Below are positions 1 to 9,600 of a DNA stretch of 44,594 bases, piece after piece. The position numbers and the translations under genes were made by a program. The notes beneath the pieces are model-generated. The model worked only from the letters and a program-made list of their open reading frames with translations. It searched no databases and was not told where the DNA came from. The DNA is taken from assembly GCA_003427395.1 (NCBI GenBank), contig BFEA01000865.1, positions 168,925-213,518 of the forward strand, in the 5' to 3' direction. This DNA comes from Chara braunii (Eukaryota > Streptophyta > Charophyceae > Charales > Characeae). Position 1 is the stretch's first letter, and each line of letters starts with the position of its first letter.

Positions 1-667
1 GCTACCCTACTGCTATGGCTACGGTATGTCACTCTCGCCCACTTCGTCTTCCGGCCTTCTGCAGACCTCCTCGCACAAGCTGCTGAGGCAGCGCTTCCGC
101 ATGGCTNCCGCAGGAATGAATGAATGGCTGGGCGCAGCCTCTTGATTTATACTTCTGTGCTGCGTTGGTCTGCCCTGTACCCCTGGCCCATCGTGCACAC
201 AGTCCCAGACGGTACTTGCTGGACTGGACCGGACTGGGGGACTGGGACTGCNGACTGTACTAGGTGGACTACCACCACTTGACCACTTGACTCTGCTTAA
301 CGCAGGCTCACTCCGAAAGGCCACTTCTAGAAACCTCTAACTTGGCNTTTCGGTACTGTAGCAGCTACGACTTTGCCCTTTCAGGTAAGTAGCAGCTACG
401 ACCTTGACCCTTCAGGCAGTCTACAGCTACGACCTCTAAACTGTCTAGACTCCTACCCTACAGGTCTACAGTTCGAATCCCTTCTACCCTGTGACCTACG
501 AAAAACTACCTACCACTGGCGGTCCTACAGGTAGCAGGTTCAAATCTACGGGTTGACACCGGTACTGTACACAGGTAAGATGGGGAACTAGGGATCGAGC
601 CCTGGGATCTGCTTCAGCTACTGCGAACTGGTGAATACCGTTTCAACCGGGACAGTGGGTGGGTCAG
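1..667. other. Non-coding flank with short tandem repeats and three ambiguous bases
   Basis: No gene is recognised. Single undetermined bases lie at 107, 252 and 347. Around 359-440 a unit of about 30 bp containing AGCAGCTACGAC is repeated three times with variation. Near 588-655 the minus strand carries GGGCTCGATCCC, which resembles a Pol III B box, but a full tRNA fold is not evident. The open frame over 19-324 on the minus strand crosses two Ns and has no recognisable product. Confidence 0.5.
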
Positions 668-691
668 ACACACACACACACACACACACAC
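668..691. repeat. (AC)n microsatellite
   Basis: A pure dinucleotide run of 24 bases is seen directly. CA tracts recur in this window and hold the borders of two retroelement insertions further on. Confidence 0.95.
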
Positions 692-983
692 GCTTACAGG
701 GGGCTTTTCCAGAAAGGATGGGAGCAGCCGGAAGCAGGAATTGACGACGGAGAGGTCTGCGGGATGGCTGGCTACAAAGAGTGAGCATTCATCATTTTTT
801 TTCTACCAGCCCTGTTGACTGCTTCCCTTGTGCGGGAAAGGAACTCGAAAAAATTCACGCAATCTCTAGCAACTGATGATGGGGGGATGGTGGCTCCCGA
901 GTGTGCCAATCCCCGCCTTCCTGCCTGCAGCCCTCTAAGCACGGCAGGACAGGTACCACATCAGAGGGGTACCCATACCATCG

Positions 984-1171
984 ATTCCTTTCCTTTCCTT
1001 TCCTTTCTTTTCTTTTCTTTTCTTTTCTTCCCCTTTTTTTCCCTTTTTCTTTTCTTTTCCTTTTTTCTTTTTCTTTTTCTTTTTCTTCTTCTTTTTCTGA
1101 TTTTCTTTTTTGTCCTTCCTTTTTTCTTTCTTCTTTTTTCTTTTTTCTTTCTTTCTTTTTTCTATTTCGAT
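984..1171. repeat. Polypyrimidine tract (TTTCC/TTTCT-rich)
   Basis: About 190 bases are almost pure C and T on the plus strand. Open frames across it on either strand (Phe/Leu/Ser-rich or Lys/Glu-rich) are composition artefacts. Such tracts can form triplex DNA, but nothing here shows a function. Confidence 0.9.
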
Positions 1172-1323
1172 TTTTGCCCCAGACCTCCCCCGCAATGCAA
1201 AAATCTGTCGGCAGATTGAGAATCAAAGAACCGCATCGGGAGAGGCCAAACCTTTTGTACAGGGTTATGTCGAACACTCCACGAACTGAGCGTACCACGC
1301 AAGGAGGGGCAGACCGCCTTTTC

Positions 1324-1345
1324 AAAAAAAAAAAAAAAAAAAAAA
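1324..1345. repeat. A22 homopolymer
   Basis: Twenty-two A residues lie immediately 3' (on the minus strand, as T22) of a tRNA-like segment at 1346-1412. This arrangement fits the T-rich tail or terminator of a Pol III SINE. Confidence 0.8.
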
Positions 1346-1412
1346 GGAGAGAGAGATTTGAACTCTTGGACGAGAGGTTAGAGCAGGATCTTGACGAACG
1401 CACCACTCCTTT
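1346..1412 (-). repeat. tRNA-like SINE fragment, copy 1
   Basis: On the minus strand the segment contains GTGCGTTCGTCAAG, a pyrimidine-rich middle and GAGTTCAAATCTC, the last close to a Pol III B box (GGTTCAANTCC). It then runs into T22. A related segment lies at 1482-1551. I read both as fragments of a tRNA-derived SINE family. Neither folds into a convincing tRNA, so no tRNA gene is called. Confidence 0.4.
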
Positions 1413-1481
1413 GTTTCCTTCCGCCCCCCTCGAAACGCACTGCTAACAGGGCATACCATGCGCAGAGAGACACACCGACAC

Positions 1482-1551
1482 TCGAGAAGAGGGGTTTGAG
1501 CCCTTGAGGCGGGAGATTAAAACAGCGCTTTGACGAGCGCACGGTAGCGAG
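1482..1551 (-). repeat. tRNA-like SINE fragment, copy 2
   Basis: This minus-strand copy aligns with the one at 1346-1412. Shared blocks include GTGCGCTCGTCAA against GTGCGTTCGTCAA, and GGGCTCAAACCCC against the B-box-like GAGTTCAAATCTC. Both copies sit downstream (minus sense) of purine-rich tracts. The copies differ at many positions, so the family is old or the match is partial. Confidence 0.4.
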
Positions 1552-1554
1552 TTT

Positions 1555-1664
1555 TTTCCTTCCCCCCTCACTTCTCCTTCTTCTCCTCTTCTTCTTTCTT
1601 TTTTTCCTTTTTCTTTTTCTGTTTCTCTTTCTTTTTCTTTTTCTTTTTTCTTTTTCTTTTCTTG
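1555..1664. repeat. Second polypyrimidine tract
   Basis: Nearly pure C and T for about 110 bases, similar in texture to 984-1171 and placed the same way relative to a tRNA-like segment. The two tract-plus-SINE blocks may be a diverged tandem duplication. Confidence 0.8.
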
Positions 1665-1842
1665 AACTAATGCACTACGGGATACGCGACAAAGAATAGT
1701 TAGGCGATATTCTTTTGGAGTCATGTACGGGACACAGGGCCATAACTAGGTACAGAGCCTGCCGGTATGAAACGGAGAGTTACCGAGACGGTTTTTTCGG
1801 GCGGCAACGACGACGACAAGCGAGGGCCAGAAGTCTGCAGGG

Positions 1843-1849
1843 TATAAAA
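1843..1849 (+). promoter_or_regulatory. Candidate TATA box
   Basis: TATAAAA lies in a GC-balanced stretch about 310 bases before the ATG at 2156. It is the only clear TATA motif upstream of that candidate exon. The assignment depends on the exon being real. Confidence 0.25.
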
Positions 1850-2155
1850 CTGGGAACGGGCACTGTAGCAAAACATCATTTGTGTAACTCGAACCAGCAA
1901 TCTGAAGTGACCTTCTCAATCAGGCAAGCGGGATTCCGACCAAGTGGAGGCCGTCTGACAACATGGATTTCTTCACGGACCTGGATCGCGTCGACGACTC
2001 GATGGAGCCCGAAGAATCGGTATGGTCCGCGCACAGCCCTTGACGTTTCCTACGTCAGGTGCATGAGACTGGTATCAGCACACAGCAGCCAGCGACACAC
2101 AGCGATAGCAGGGCCGGTAGCAACCACCACGCAGCACGATGCGTAGCCTGCTAGC

Positions 2156-2390
2156 ATGGCGGATAACGACGATGAGGGAGGTAGCAGGGCGGAGGAAAGT
2201 GTAGCCATCTACGCCTTCGTCACGTACCTTGCACTCCTCGCGGGCATAGCGCTTCTAAGCTTCATTGCGACTCTGCCGCCGCAGCCATCCTCGCTTCCTC
2301 TCTGGTCTGAGCCCTCCTCTTCACCCCCCAACTCCCCCCCTCCTCTCCCTCATTCCACCTGCCCCTCTCCCCCGCAGTCCACCAATCAGG
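2156..2390 (+). CDS. Candidate first exon: short acidic N-terminus, one membrane helix, Pro/Ser-rich tail
   Basis: I do not recognise this protein. The frame opens at an ATGGCG context and begins with an acidic stretch (MADNDDEGG). Residues about 23-41 form a hydrophobic segment long enough for one transmembrane helix (YLALLAGIALLSFIATL), and a Pro/Ser-rich tail follows. After codon 78 the DNA reads CAATCAG then GTATGC, a plausible plant splice donor at 2391. Unspliced, the frame ends at 2413. A TATAAAA lies upstream at 1843. Against the call, the proline-rich tail could be chance coding in C-rich DNA. An adapter junction at 2472 means the downstream sequence may not be contiguous in the genome. 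Confidence 0.25.
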
Positions 2391-2471
2391 TATGCTGTCG
2401 GGACTCGCTCTAGGATCTGCCGTTACGAGCTGCCTCTGTTCCCAATGCACCTTCCCCACTGCCTCCTCCAC

Positions 2472-2509
2472 CTGTCTCTTATACACATCTAGATGTGTAT
2501 AAGAGACAG
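2472..2509. other. Nextera/Tn5 mate-pair junction adapter (assembly artefact)
   Basis: Two back-to-back 19-bp Tn5 mosaic ends in inverted orientation form a perfect 38-bp palindrome: CTGTCTCTTATACACATCT joined to AGATGTGTATAAGAGACAG. This is the circularisation junction of Illumina Nextera mate-pair libraries, not a biological transposon. Translated, it gives peptide strings such as SYTHLDVYKRQ in any frame that crosses it. Sequence left (up to 2471) and right (from 2510) may come from fragment ends kilobases apart. Confidence 0.98.
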
Positions 2510-2901
2510 CCTCACCCCCATCCGCCCCCCTCCCCTCAAATGCCAACTGCGATTCCCTCTCTCCCCACTTCCTGTCTCCATGCTCCTCACCAGCAGCAGG
2601 TCCCTGCATGAAGCGAACCTTGCTTGTCTTTCTTGGCGCATCCACGCTTACGCATTGATGCCCAATGCGCTGCTTGGCGGAGCTCTGGTTTGGGCTTGCC
2701 AAACTGAACGAGTGTTCCTCGCCCCGGCCAAGCATGCATCCGCGCTTGTCTGCTTCTCCATAGCATACGCGGCGGTTTTTTTGGCATGCGCGGCTTGTGC
2801 CACGATTACCAGAGTAATGCTGTTGCTTTGGGTTGTTTCGAGCTAATGGCGTGCAGGGAGAAATCTATTCCCCCTCCCCCTTCCCCCCCTCCAAAAAAAA
2901 C
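2510..2901. other. Unassigned sequence right of the adapter
   Basis: No recognisable gene or repeat is seen. Open frames here either cross the adapter or are short. The linkage of this block to the sequence left of 2472 is unsafe. Confidence 0.4.
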
Positions 2902-2998
2902 CTTCTCCTCTCTCTCTCTCCCTCTCTCCCTCTCTCTCTCTCTCTCTTTCTCTCGCTCTCTCTCTTCCCCTCCCCCTCCCCCTCCACACTCTCTCTCC
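2902..2998. repeat. CT-rich simple repeat
   Basis: About 97 bases of almost uninterrupted C and T, mainly (CT)n with C-rich interruptions. Arg/Glu-only translations of the minus strand are artefacts. Confidence 0.9.
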
Positions 2999-3165
2999 CC
3001 ATCCCCCCTTCCGACGACAAAGGAAGGGTTCTCCCTCTGGTGAAGCCGCACGTGGCATACGGCAGAAAGGCGTCAGGGAAGTGCCACTCACTCCTGTGGA
3101 TCTGCATACTGGTCCTCTCGCCTTGAGCGGTAACAGGATCTTCTAGTTGCATGGTGCAGGATACA

Positions 3166-3171
<6 letters not shown>

Positions 3172-3249
<78 letters not shown>
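3172..3249. repeat. (CT)n microsatellite
   Basis: A pure dinucleotide run of about 78 bases. Arg-Glu repeat translations from the minus strand are not genes. Confidence 0.97.
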
Positions 3250-3251
<2 letters not shown>

Positions 3252-5278
3252 CCATTCCCTCTCTCCCACTCACTGCTGTTCGTCGGCTTGAGATTCAACT
3301 GAAGGTATCATTGATAATTTCGACGCTCTGGAAAGATTCTTTTTGTAAACAGCTCTCTATTTCTGTACGGATCGAATGTTCTCCAACGCTTGGTGTGATT
3401 TTTTTGTGGTAGATCTGGATAATCTTTTTTATATACGTAAAATGCAATGTGAATCGTATTCCGTTCTGTGAAATGAGTGCGTAAGCGTGTAACCCAGTCC
3501 CCGCGGATCTACGAAGCAATGCACCAAGTAGTGATCCTCTGAAATCACCCAACGGGTGATGGATGATTCCTTGCTGCATAGCACCCGTAACCTGTTGGGT
3601 TCTGTTCTTTCCGGACTATACAATAAGCATCTGGGTGTCTACATTACCACCTTGTATAAACAAGTCGCTTTTTGTGCAACTGCTGATCTTACTATAATGT
3701 GCCGCCTCATGGAATGATCCCCAAGCACGTGATAGGATAGGTTTCGGACAAGCTTGAATGATCCCTTGTTTTAATGCGTATGAAGCGTTTTCGTATTCTT
3801 TCTGCATTTTGAAATTATGGGAATGTAACCTGGACCCCGCGCGTCTGCCGGCGATGCAGCAAGCAATGATCCGCTTAACCCCCCCAGTGGATGGTGGATG
3901 ATTCCTTGCGACATTGCATCAGAAGCCGGTGGGAACCTGGATTTGTATGTATGTTCCAAACTTCGCAATATCTGAATGCCTACGTATTTAGCCTCGTAGG
4001 ATGACTTTGTCCTTGATATTTTTTGTGCGACAAGAGATCTTGTTTTTTTCAATTCACCTAAAGATCTTTACTATCCAAGATCCGAGAACATACGATGCAA
4101 AGTGGCAAGGAATCCTCTTGCCCAAAGAATAGGGTTGATTCCTTGCTATCACGCATCTAGATCTTGGTGAGCTTTGCAATAGTCATACATGATCTAAACA
4201 CTATGAACGAGCAATAGGTGTCTGACTTATATCCTTTCCCTTTTCGGTGGTTTCATGGGATCCCTGCACCCTCGGCGCTGATTGTTTCTTAGGTAAGGGA
4301 TTAGGGGCACTTAGATGGGCATGTTTATACTTATTCAGTTTGATCCCCATTCGGACGTGTTTGGGAAATGAGACTACCCAGACGGATATACCTCCCTACG
4401 ATCCATAAGAGACAGTGATCCCCATTCTCTGAAACGCTAGTATGAACCAAGACCCCCGTAGCAAGTACTGGATTCTTGTCTGTTTCTTTCATACTACTAC
4501 CATAAGCAAGATTGGTCCGAACGCCGTAAAGATACGAATGACGATTCAACCCGTAACCCATGCCATATGAGTGGTTTGGCAAGATAAACGAGATCAGACC
4601 CCTGATCCGCGGTACCTCCCTGAGACTCTCGTCTGAGGATGGATCTTAGTAGAAACAAGGACTGATCAAATCTTGGCTTCCGCAATCCACGATGACTTAC
4701 GTTAGCAACTGTGAAAACAAATGACCCTAGATCTGAGTAAAACGCCGAGATTCAGGGCTATCACCCCCCTCGAATTTTTTTCCATGCACAATCACCATCA
4801 GTCAAGCACTACTCTAATTCAAGAGCGCATGTAGAAAAAGGATGTAGACGGATCCCCCACGCCATGATGATGAAAGGGAGCTGAGAAGACGCACTCGCAA
4901 CCCGTCATACTTCACTTCCGCTTGTTATCGATATGGACTACCTCACCCACCACTCTAACCTGCCTTCGCCCGCCTTTCAAATTTTACAAAAAAAAAAAAA
5001 AAACCAGTAAAGAGTTGAATCTCAAAACGGCTAATGGCTACCGTATTGGACAAATACTGGTTGCAATTGTTGTTGTATGTTGAACAAGCAGCTGTGTTTT
5101 CATGAGAACGCGATACTACTCAGAAACTCGAGTAGATGCCTTTTTTTGCCACAATAGACGATGCCTACCATACTTGCAAATAGTACCTAAGCTAGAGGTG
5201 TGCCGATGACCTGTCATCGGAGATCATACTTGGCATAGTAAAACTTGCCATGGGTGCATTGAAGCACACATCAAAACA
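3250..5278. other. Gene-poor block of distinct texture with an internal duplication
   Basis: No coding sequence is recognised in about 2 kb. The block is balanced in composition, low in simple repeats, and looks unlike the pyrimidine-rich DNA on its left. It contains a diverged duplication (3488 and 3824) and a short perfect hairpin at 5203-5220 (8-bp arms, 2-base loop). An organelle-derived or other foreign insertion is possible, but I cannot name any organelle gene in it. Confidence 0.35.
3488..3910. repeat. Diverged direct duplication, offset about 336 bp
   Basis: The stretch from TGTAACCCAGTCCCCGCG at 3488 through GGATGATTCCTTG at 3561 is repeated from TGTAACCTGGACCCCGCG at 3824 through GGATGATTCCTTG at 3896. 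A weaker third GAATGATCCCTTG lies at 3756. The copies differ at many positions, so the duplication is old. On the minus strand both copies can be read as a frame containing GIIHHPLG, but flanking stops argue against a gene. Confidence 0.6.
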
Positions 5279-5283
5279 CACAC

Positions 5284-6539
5284 TGTTACATGCTGCGCCT
5301 GCAACAGGCTGCACGGGCCATTTTCAGGCCCGTGTCGTTTTGAGCCCGAAAGCCTGAAAACAAGGGCCTACAGGCCCTGTGTCGTTTCAGCCTGAAAGCC
5401 TGAAAGCCTGAAAACAAGAGCCTACAGGCCCTGTGTCGTTTCAGCCTAAAACAGGGCCTTTCCGGCCCTGAGTCTTTTCAGCCTGAAATGGAGGGCCATT
5501 TTCAGGCCCTCATGAGATCGACCTGCCCTGAAACTCAGGCACCAGACCAGGGTCTTAGCACATGCCATTTTGGGCCTGTTTTCAAGACAGCCCTTGGTTG
5601 AGCTTCAACGCCAGGGTCTGGCACGTTTCGGCATTGGCAAGAGCAGCCTCCTGGACGGGCCAGCACTATATAGAACTGGCCCGCCCTCCAGGTAGTGTCA
5701 TAGGGACTTCCCAGGCACTTCACGTGCAGTTCGGGAGGGAGGAGGTAGTCTTCAGGATTCGGCAGCAGCACTCTGGAGGGGCGCTGCAGGAGTAGTAGTA
5801 GCGCTAGCAGTAGTCTTCAGCGCTGGGTGCTAGTAGCGTTAGCAGTAGTCTTCAGCGTTGGGCGCTATTAGGAGCTATTGGGCGGAGGTCACAGAGACTT
5901 ACCTGCAGCGCCATAGCTCCAGCTTCGCCTTCGAGGTACCTGCAGCACAACGCCATCTTCACAGGTTAGTACCTGGCACATGAGAGAGAGAGAGTTCTTC
6001 TTCCTCTTCTCAGTCCACCATCTCCCTCTCACCCTCTCGCTACCTGCGGGCTTGGTGACATTCGGATCCAGACTCAACATTGGGCTTCAGACATTTGACG
6101 AGGGATTATCTGGGACTTGTAACTAAGACTTGGTGTTGACGAAATTCCCATCTTCCCCCTTCTTCTTCGTCTGCTCCCCTCCTCTTCGTCTGTGTATGGA
6201 CTGGACCTGGTGCGTTCTTCCTGTGTGTAGCGCCAGGCCCCTTCACACCTTGTGATGAGGATGATGTATGTTTGGTCTGTACTGTGACATTGATTGGGCT
6301 AGTCATTGGTATTCTAGCATTTTGTTGTGCTGTCTTGTACTACGTGAGGGAAGTCAGTCCCAGTCAGGTCAGGACTTATATCTAAGTCTTCCCCTGCACT
6401 ATAAAGCACGATTTTTGTATGTATCAGGATGTACACTGCTGGTTGAGATCTCACTTCCACTGCATTGTCCATTCAGTCCTTTTTATCACATTGTGGATCC
6501 TTGGTTATTTATGTACATCGCCTAACTGGGCATGTAACA
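5284..6539 (+). repeat. Element 1 5' LTR (copy A)
   Basis: The LTR begins TGTTACATGC and ends GCATGTAACA, a perfect 10-bp terminal inverted repeat. Three further copies lie at 12982-13984 (partial), 24380-25649 and 25703-27010. The first 200 bases (U3) contain three tandem units of about 50 bp built from AGGCCCTGTGTCGTTTCAGCC and GCCTGAAAACAAGGGCCTAC variants. A TATATAG box lies at 5667. Beyond it is a block of repeated GTAGTCTTCAGCG motifs and a polypyrimidine stretch. Orientation is fixed by the adjoining primer site at 6542. Confidence 0.93.
5667..5673 (+). promoter_or_regulatory. LTR TATA box
   Basis: TATATAG sits in GCACTATATAGAACTGG within the LTR, about 383 bases from its start. Solo copy D (25703-27010) keeps it, while the copy at 12982 and copy C have lost it. 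This position suits the U3/R promoter of an LTR. Confidence 0.5.
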
Positions 6540-6541
6540 AT

Positions 6542-6558
6542 TGGTATCGGAACACCGC
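6542..6558 (+). other. Element 1 primer binding site (initiator-Met-like)
   Basis: TGGTATCGGAACACC follows the LTR end after two bases. It matches the plant initiator-tRNA-Met primer site TGGTATCAGAGC at ten of twelve positions. Its place directly after the CA of the LTR supports the strand and shows this is a 5' LTR, not a solo. Confidence 0.75.
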
Positions 6559-7112
6559 ACGTGAATCAGGACAGCCTGATCTGACACATGTGCGGGGACT
6601 AAGTAGTTAGTTGTGATTGATTGATGATTAGAGCATACTAATTAGCCCCCAAAATCACGATTTTGACCTCACTGCCGAAAATCGAATTTTTTTTTCTTTT
6701 CTTGGATTTTGTTTTCCCGCTATTTCTGTTGTGGAAAATCGCAATAGCGCAACACCTGAAATTTCCGTTTTCGTTTTTCTTCTGAAAATTCGAAATTTCA
6801 TTGTTGGAAATCCGGAATATCTTTTTTTCGAAAATTTCGATTTCCTTTTGTAATTTCCCGTTATTTGGAAATCCGGAATATCTTTTTTATCTCCCAAATT
6901 CGTTTTCGAGATTTAAAAACGGTACGGGAAATCCCTCTTGCAGTTACCATTTTCCAAACTGCGCATACTCTCATCTGAGTAATTCCGAATACTTTTATGT
7001 TATTTTATTTTTGGAATTCTCTTATCGGACAATTGCAAGGAATATGAGTGTGAGCGAGATACAGAAAACCAAGTTGCGAAATCACACAGCTGTCGAAGTA
7101 GTCGTGTCCCAA
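6559..7112 (+). other. Element 1 leader, first part
   Basis: AT-rich non-coding leader with runs of T. A unit containing GGAAATCCGGAATATC occurs at 6806 and again at 6867 (offset 61). No start codon with a supported frame is seen. Confidence 0.5.
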
Positions 7113-8212
7113 TGTTACATCTTCGATTCACACGGGTCCTACCGGACCCGACTTAGGGCCGGAGGAACACACCAGGGCCTAAAGGCCCGACCTTTGGACT
7201 ACAGGCCCTAAAGGCCTGATTTTTTAACTCAGCCCAGCGGGTAGGCCCAAACGACACTTTGTTTGGGCCTGGCGGCGCTCTTGAAGCTGCCACCCGCCGA
7301 TTGAGGCTGAATCGTCCATCTGGACGGTCCAGGGTCTGGCCTGGCCTCGCAGCATTGAGGCCAGACCATGGCCTACCGGTATAAGTACCGGTACCTGCCT
7401 CAGTAGAGGCATCGACCTACCGGCATTGTACCGGTACGGTATGGTCAGCGCCAGAGCATTGTTTTTATGCGCTAAACTTAGCGCAGGGGCTGGAGCAGGA
7501 GCGCAGCATCGCGCAGCAGCGTGAGGAGCAGCAGCGGGCGACTGAGTTACACGGCGGTTCTCACCGCCTGAGGTACCGGGAGCTTGGAGGATCTCTCCTC
7601 CTCTCCCTCGCCAGTCCCCTCTCTCTCTCTCTCCTCTTCTTCCCCTTCCTCTTCTTCTTCTTCTTCTTCTTCTTCTTCTTCTTCTTCTTCTTCTTCTTCT
7701 TCGGATTGGAGACTATCCAGTTGGACAGAGATCAGGGTTGGATTTCGGTGATACGAGACTGTGGTACTTACCTGATTGGAGACTTGGAGATTGTTGAGGT
7801 TGATACTCGTCTGCATCACAGTTGGACACCGGTTACATCTGGACTCGGTTATCTCCGACATTGGTGACCTTTGGTCCTCGACATTTCGATCTTGTTATAC
7901 GACACTCTGGACTACTATTTCGGAGACCTACCGGACTCTATCTTGTGACCTATCGGTGTGATCTACCTCCTACCTCCTTCGTCTCTCCTCCCACCCTTCA
8001 TCTGTGTATGTGTGTACGGGATCTGGGTATCGTCTATGCATGACCCAGACCCCACCATCTCATGATTNTATGTGTGTGGAGTGATGCCATGTAGGTCAGT
8101 CTATGTGAGTCAGTCTATGTGAGTCAGTTCGTTATCAGACTTCCGCTGCATAAATGCTCATCCTATATTGGTTGATCTTTGGTTCTGCCCATACTCATTG
8201 AAGTATGTAACA
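7113..8212 (+). mobile_element. Solo LTR of a third family, nested in element 1
   Basis: The segment starts TGTTACAT and ends ATGTAACA and is flanked by a perfect 5-bp duplication, CCCAA at 7108-7112 and CCCAA at 8213-8217. It has LTR structure but no internal domain, so it is a solo LTR left by LTR-LTR recombination. Its layout parallels element 1 LTRs: a GGCCTAAAGGCC-rich start, then a (CTT)n run and a terminal domain. The sequence is otherwise different, so I treat it as a separate family. The CTT-derived Glu-rich frame on the minus strand is not a gene. One undetermined base lies at 8068. Confidence 0.88.
7651..7702. repeat. (CTT)17 microsatellite
   Basis: A pure trinucleotide run of about 52 bases inside the solo LTR, likely in its R/U5 region. 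It encodes poly-Glu on the minus strand only as an artefact. Confidence 0.95.
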
Positions 8213-9420
8213 CCCAAGCAGAGAGTACAAATGCACCAAGAAACCATCCATTCAGAGCAATACAATGAAGTAATGAGCCAATGTTCAAGCCCGTAGGCCA
8301 CACCAACAAAGTGTCGAAAGTCGCTCTGCTCTGTCTGGCGCCCAGCGCCCAGCCTACTCTACCCGACTATCCTACCTACAGCTGGTTCACGCAACAAGAT
8401 CATGTACATGACTGTACTTATCTCGTCACCCTCGATCAGATTACCCCACACTCGCCTCCTTCCCTGAAGACCACTCGATTCGCCCGCTGTACCCCCTGGC
8501 GCCCAGCAGCCTGGCTATGGCTGCCTGTGCCCCGCTGCCCTGCAGCGTCCCACTTCACCTCTATGCACCCCCTCAGCGCCCTTGGCAGCAGCGCAGCATC
8601 AAGCAAGAACGCAGCAGCACTTCCGCATTGCCAGCACTGGCCAAGATCCTGGCCTGGGCTGCCTCACTTCCTTTATTGAAGTCGCAGCCTCCTGGATGCT
8701 GCGTGTGGCCTGGCTGGAAGCTTCCAGTGGCTTCCGGTTGGGCCTCAGACCCTGAGCCCAGGCCCGAGACTACAGTTGAGGGCCTGGGCCCGTTACAGTT
8801 GGGCACGGCCTGAGTCTCCGGACTTGGGCTGTTTGCTGCATCTGTGCAGGGTTCCCCATGCAGGTGCGTCGGCAGTACTGCTTTTGTCAAGGCCGACGGC
8901 CTGCTTCCCAATGTATCGGCCCTGCTTTGTGCGTATGTGCCCAGGCGCAACTGTCAAGGCCTGGGCCAACTGTATGACGCAGGTTTGTGAGGCTCACAAG
9001 TCTACCCAACCAACTGGCGTGCTGCAAGAGCCTGAATACCCACACATGGAAATGTCGAATTTTGCCTCTGATGAATATTCAGGCCCGCCTTCACTTAGGG
9101 CGGGCACTTAGCCCAGATCATGTGATGGGGCCCCTTGAGGGGTCGTTCCTCACATAATCATTTGCAGTCTGAAAGTTCGAATTTTTTTCCTCATTCGTAA
9201 TTTCGCACTTCAGGGGGAATTGGGAGGCCTATTGAACTTGCAAACGAGTAATTTTTTCTTTTTCTAAAAATTTTTGCAAAGTTCAAACTTTTCTTTTTTG
9301 ATTAGTGGCTTCTTATCTGGGCGATTTATCCCACCCAGCCCCCCCCCCTACGTTGTTGCCCCCCTCTGGTCTTCTTCTCTATCGGTCTCCGGGTACCTCC
9401 AGCGGCGGCATCGGTAAGTT
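8213..9420 (+). other. Element 1 leader, second part
   Basis: About 1.2 kb between the nested solo LTR and the 13-bp repeat array. Part of it (roughly 8690-8830) is rich in GGCCTGGGC-type words like those in LTR U3 regions, so further degraded LTR sequence may be embedded. The last 200 bases are AT-rich. No supported coding region is seen. Confidence 0.4.
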
Positions 9421-9563
9421 GCCACGTCAGCAGGCCACGTCAGCAGGCCACATCAGCAGGCCACATCAGCAGACCACGTCAGCAGACCACGTCAGCAGGC
9501 CATGTCAGCAGACCACGTCAGCAGACCACGTCAGCAGGCCACGTCAGCAGGACATGTCAGCAG
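9421..9563 (+). repeat. 13-bp minisatellite, 11 copies, just before gag
   Basis: Eleven contiguous copies of GCCACGTCAGCAG or one-to-two-base variants occupy 143 bases and end 37 bases before the gag ATG at 9601. Thirteen is not a multiple of three, so each copy shifts frame. Open frames running through it are accidental, and the upstream ATG at 9502 is not the gag start. Confidence 0.93.
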
Positions 9564-9600
9564 CAGGGAGTGCCACGTCAGCAGGCCCCCGCCCTGGTCT

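Noticed and set aside
855-1724. Long Lys/Glu-rich or Phe/Leu-rich open frames
   Set aside because: They are translations of polypyrimidine tracts and appear on both strands at once.
2472-2509. Tn5 transposon end or insertion site
   Set aside because: Two mosaic ends joined head to head with nothing between them are a library adapter, not a natural IS50/Tn5 insertion.
2786-3273. Arg-Glu repeat proteins
   Set aside because: Direct translation of (CT)n in minus sense. Composition alone keeps the frame open.
5203-5220. Hairpin as a terminator
   Set aside because: Eight-base arms with a two-base loop but no T run or adjacent transcription unit. It is most likely incidental.
7547-7861. Poly-Glu protein on the minus strand
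   Set aside because: Produced by (CTT)17 inside a solo LTR.
9421-9563. CRISPR-like array
   Set aside because: The 13-bp units are contiguous without spacers and the DNA is eukaryotic. It is a minisatellite.
9502-9600. N-terminal extension of gag starting at ATG 9502
   Set aside because: It is only the translated 13-bp repeat, whose length shifts frame with each unit. The protein-like sequence starts at 9601.
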